DNA from: Hyella sp964606015
GTDB lineage: Bacteria; Cyanobacteriota; Cyanobacteriia; Cyanobacteriales; Xenococcaceae
Direction of reading: 5' to 3'
NCBI GenBank assembly: GCA_964606015.1
Contig: CAZSEZ010000247.1
Span: 1 to 5,594, forward strand
Length of the DNA: 5,594 nt
Shown here piece after piece: positions 4,817-5,594 of the stretch. A model generated the notes under the pieces. It was not told where the DNA came from. It saw nothing but the letters and a program-made list of their open reading frames with translations, and searched no databases. The position numbers and the translations under genes are program-made. The first letter of the stretch is position 1, and each line of letters begins with the position of its first letter.

Positions 4817-4863
4817 AGGCAAACACCAACTGTCGACCTAGCAATTCTGCCCAAAAACTATCA

Positions 4864-5594
4864 ATGAAATTAGCAGCCAGAGTTAACCAAGTATCCCCTT
4901 CACTGACCCTTACCATTTCTGCCAAAGCCAAGTCAATGAAGGCTTCTGGGATTGATGTTTGTAGTTTTAGTGCTGGCGAGCCAGATTTTCCGACCCCTCA
5001 GCATATCTGTGATGCTGCAAAAAAAGCTTTAGATGACGGCAAAACTCGCTATGGGGCAGCTGCGGGGGAATTAGCTCTTAGAGAAGCGATCGCAAATAAG
5101 CTTAAAACAATTAATAATCTAGACTACTCTGCTGGCAATATTGTTGTTACCAATGGTGGGAAATTTTCGCTTTATAATTTGACTCAAGCCCTCATCGAGC
5201 CAGGAGATGAGGTGATTATTCCAGCTCCTTATTGGTTGAGCTATCCCGAAATGGTTAAGCTGGCAGGGGGGACTCCTGTAATTGTCGATACCACGGCAGA
5301 AACTAACTATCGTATTACCCCTCAACAACTCCAAGCAGCTATCACTCCTCAAACCAAGCTGTTTATTTTTAACTCGCCCTCCAACCCTACAGGTACGGTC
5401 TATTCTCCAGTAGAAATTAAGGCTTTAGCCCAAGTAGTAGTAGATAACAAGATCTTGGTTGTCTCAGATGAAATTTACGAAAATATTCTTTATGGCGATG
5501 CCGAACATCTTAGTATGGGGGCAGTTAGTCCAGAGGCATTTGCTCAGACGATTACTTGTAATGGTTTTGCGAAGAGTTATTCTATGACTGGCTG
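4864..5594 (+). CDS. aspC: Class I PLP-dependent aminotransferase, aspartate (or aspartate/prephenate) aminotransferase type, N-terminal part
   Basis: The gene is open from ATG 4864 to the right edge, giving 243 complete codons of a protein usually about 390 residues long. It transfers amino groups between aspartate or glutamate and 2-oxo acids in the cytosol. Subgroup Ib features are clear: FSAGEPDFPTP (35-45), TRYGAAAGELALREAI (61-76), the NGGK stretch (97-100), PAPYWLSYPEMV (120-131, with the aromatic ring-stacking Tyr/Trp pair), NSPSNPTG (170-177, with the conserved Asn174), SDEIYE (201-206, with the pyridine-binding Asp202), and GFAKSYSMTG (234-243, with the Schiff-base Lys237). The active-site Arg that binds the substrate carboxylate lies beyond the edge. 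An in-frame stop at 4816-4818 with no intervening ATG, GTG or TTG fixes the start; no Shine-Dalgarno sequence is seen. Some Ib enzymes also transaminate prephenate in plastid/cyanobacterial-type arogenate synthesis; that activity cannot be settled from this fragment. Confidence 0.95.
   Translation, partial: MKLAARVNQVSPSLTLTISAKAKSMKASGIDVCSFSAGEPDFPTPQHICDAAKKALDDGKTRYGAAAGELALREAIANKLKTINNLDYSAGNIVVTNGGKFSLYNLTQALIEPGDEVIIPAPYWLSYPEMVKLAGGTPVIVDTTAETNYRITPQQLQAAITPQTKLFIFNSPSNPTGTVYSPVEIKALAQVVVDNKILVVSDEIYENILYGDAEHLSMGAVSPEAFAQTITCNGFAKSYSMTG

Noticed and set aside
4573..4854. Minus-strand ORF of 93 codons spanning the hydrolase start and the divergent spacer
   Set aside because: It overlaps the N-terminal coding region of the alpha/beta hydrolase in another frame; the translation has no coherent domain, and the part in the spacer is AT-rich filler.
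5119..5352. Minus-strand ORF of 77 codons
   Set aside because: It is antisense to the conserved middle of the aminotransferase gene.

Overview
The window looks like the chromosome of a cyanobacterium. The octamer GCGATCGC (the HIP1 site typical of many cyanobacteria) occurs four times, at 1516-1523, 2863-2870, 4112-4119 and 5086-5093, where about 0.1 would be expected by chance. A stand-alone CAAD/CURT1 thylakoid-curvature protein is present, the DNA is AT-leaning, and several genes lack a Shine-Dalgarno sequence. The genus cannot be fixed from this stretch. I see no insertion sequence, phage gene, CRISPR array, rRNA or tRNA.

Layout, left to right. Positions 1-480 (minus) hold the first 160 codons of a GH116 (GBA2-type) glycoside hydrolase that runs off the left edge. 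A 303-bp divergent intergenic region follows; it carries a short degenerate tandem repeat in the GH116 leader and a doubtful 36-codon ORF that overlaps the next start as ATGA. Positions 784-1653 (plus) encode a two-domain 6-pyruvoyl/6-carboxy-tetrahydropterin synthase whose N-terminal copy has lost the catalytic His and a conserved Asp. Positions 1903-2307 (plus) encode the CAAD/CURT1 membrane protein, followed by a good intrinsic terminator. Positions 2521-3096 (plus) encode the XTP/dITP pyrophosphatase RdgB. It converges on 3140-3427 (minus), a 95-residue hydrophobic protein of unknown function. A 342-bp gene-free interval with several inverted repeats follows. Positions 3770-4663 (minus) encode an alpha/beta hydrolase, divergent from a class I aminotransferase (AspC type) that starts at 4864 and runs off the right edge.

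The genes do not form an obvious pathway. They are spaced by about 200 bp or more, or face each other, so most are probably single transcription units: nucleotide-pool cleaning (RdgB), pterin synthesis, amino-acid transamination, thylakoid architecture, and two hydrolases of unknown substrate. I find no convincing new multi-gene system. The best leads are the half-dead tandem pterin synthase, the possible coupled leader ORF in front of it, the GBA2-like glycosidase, the small membrane protein, and a few well-formed hairpins in the spacers.
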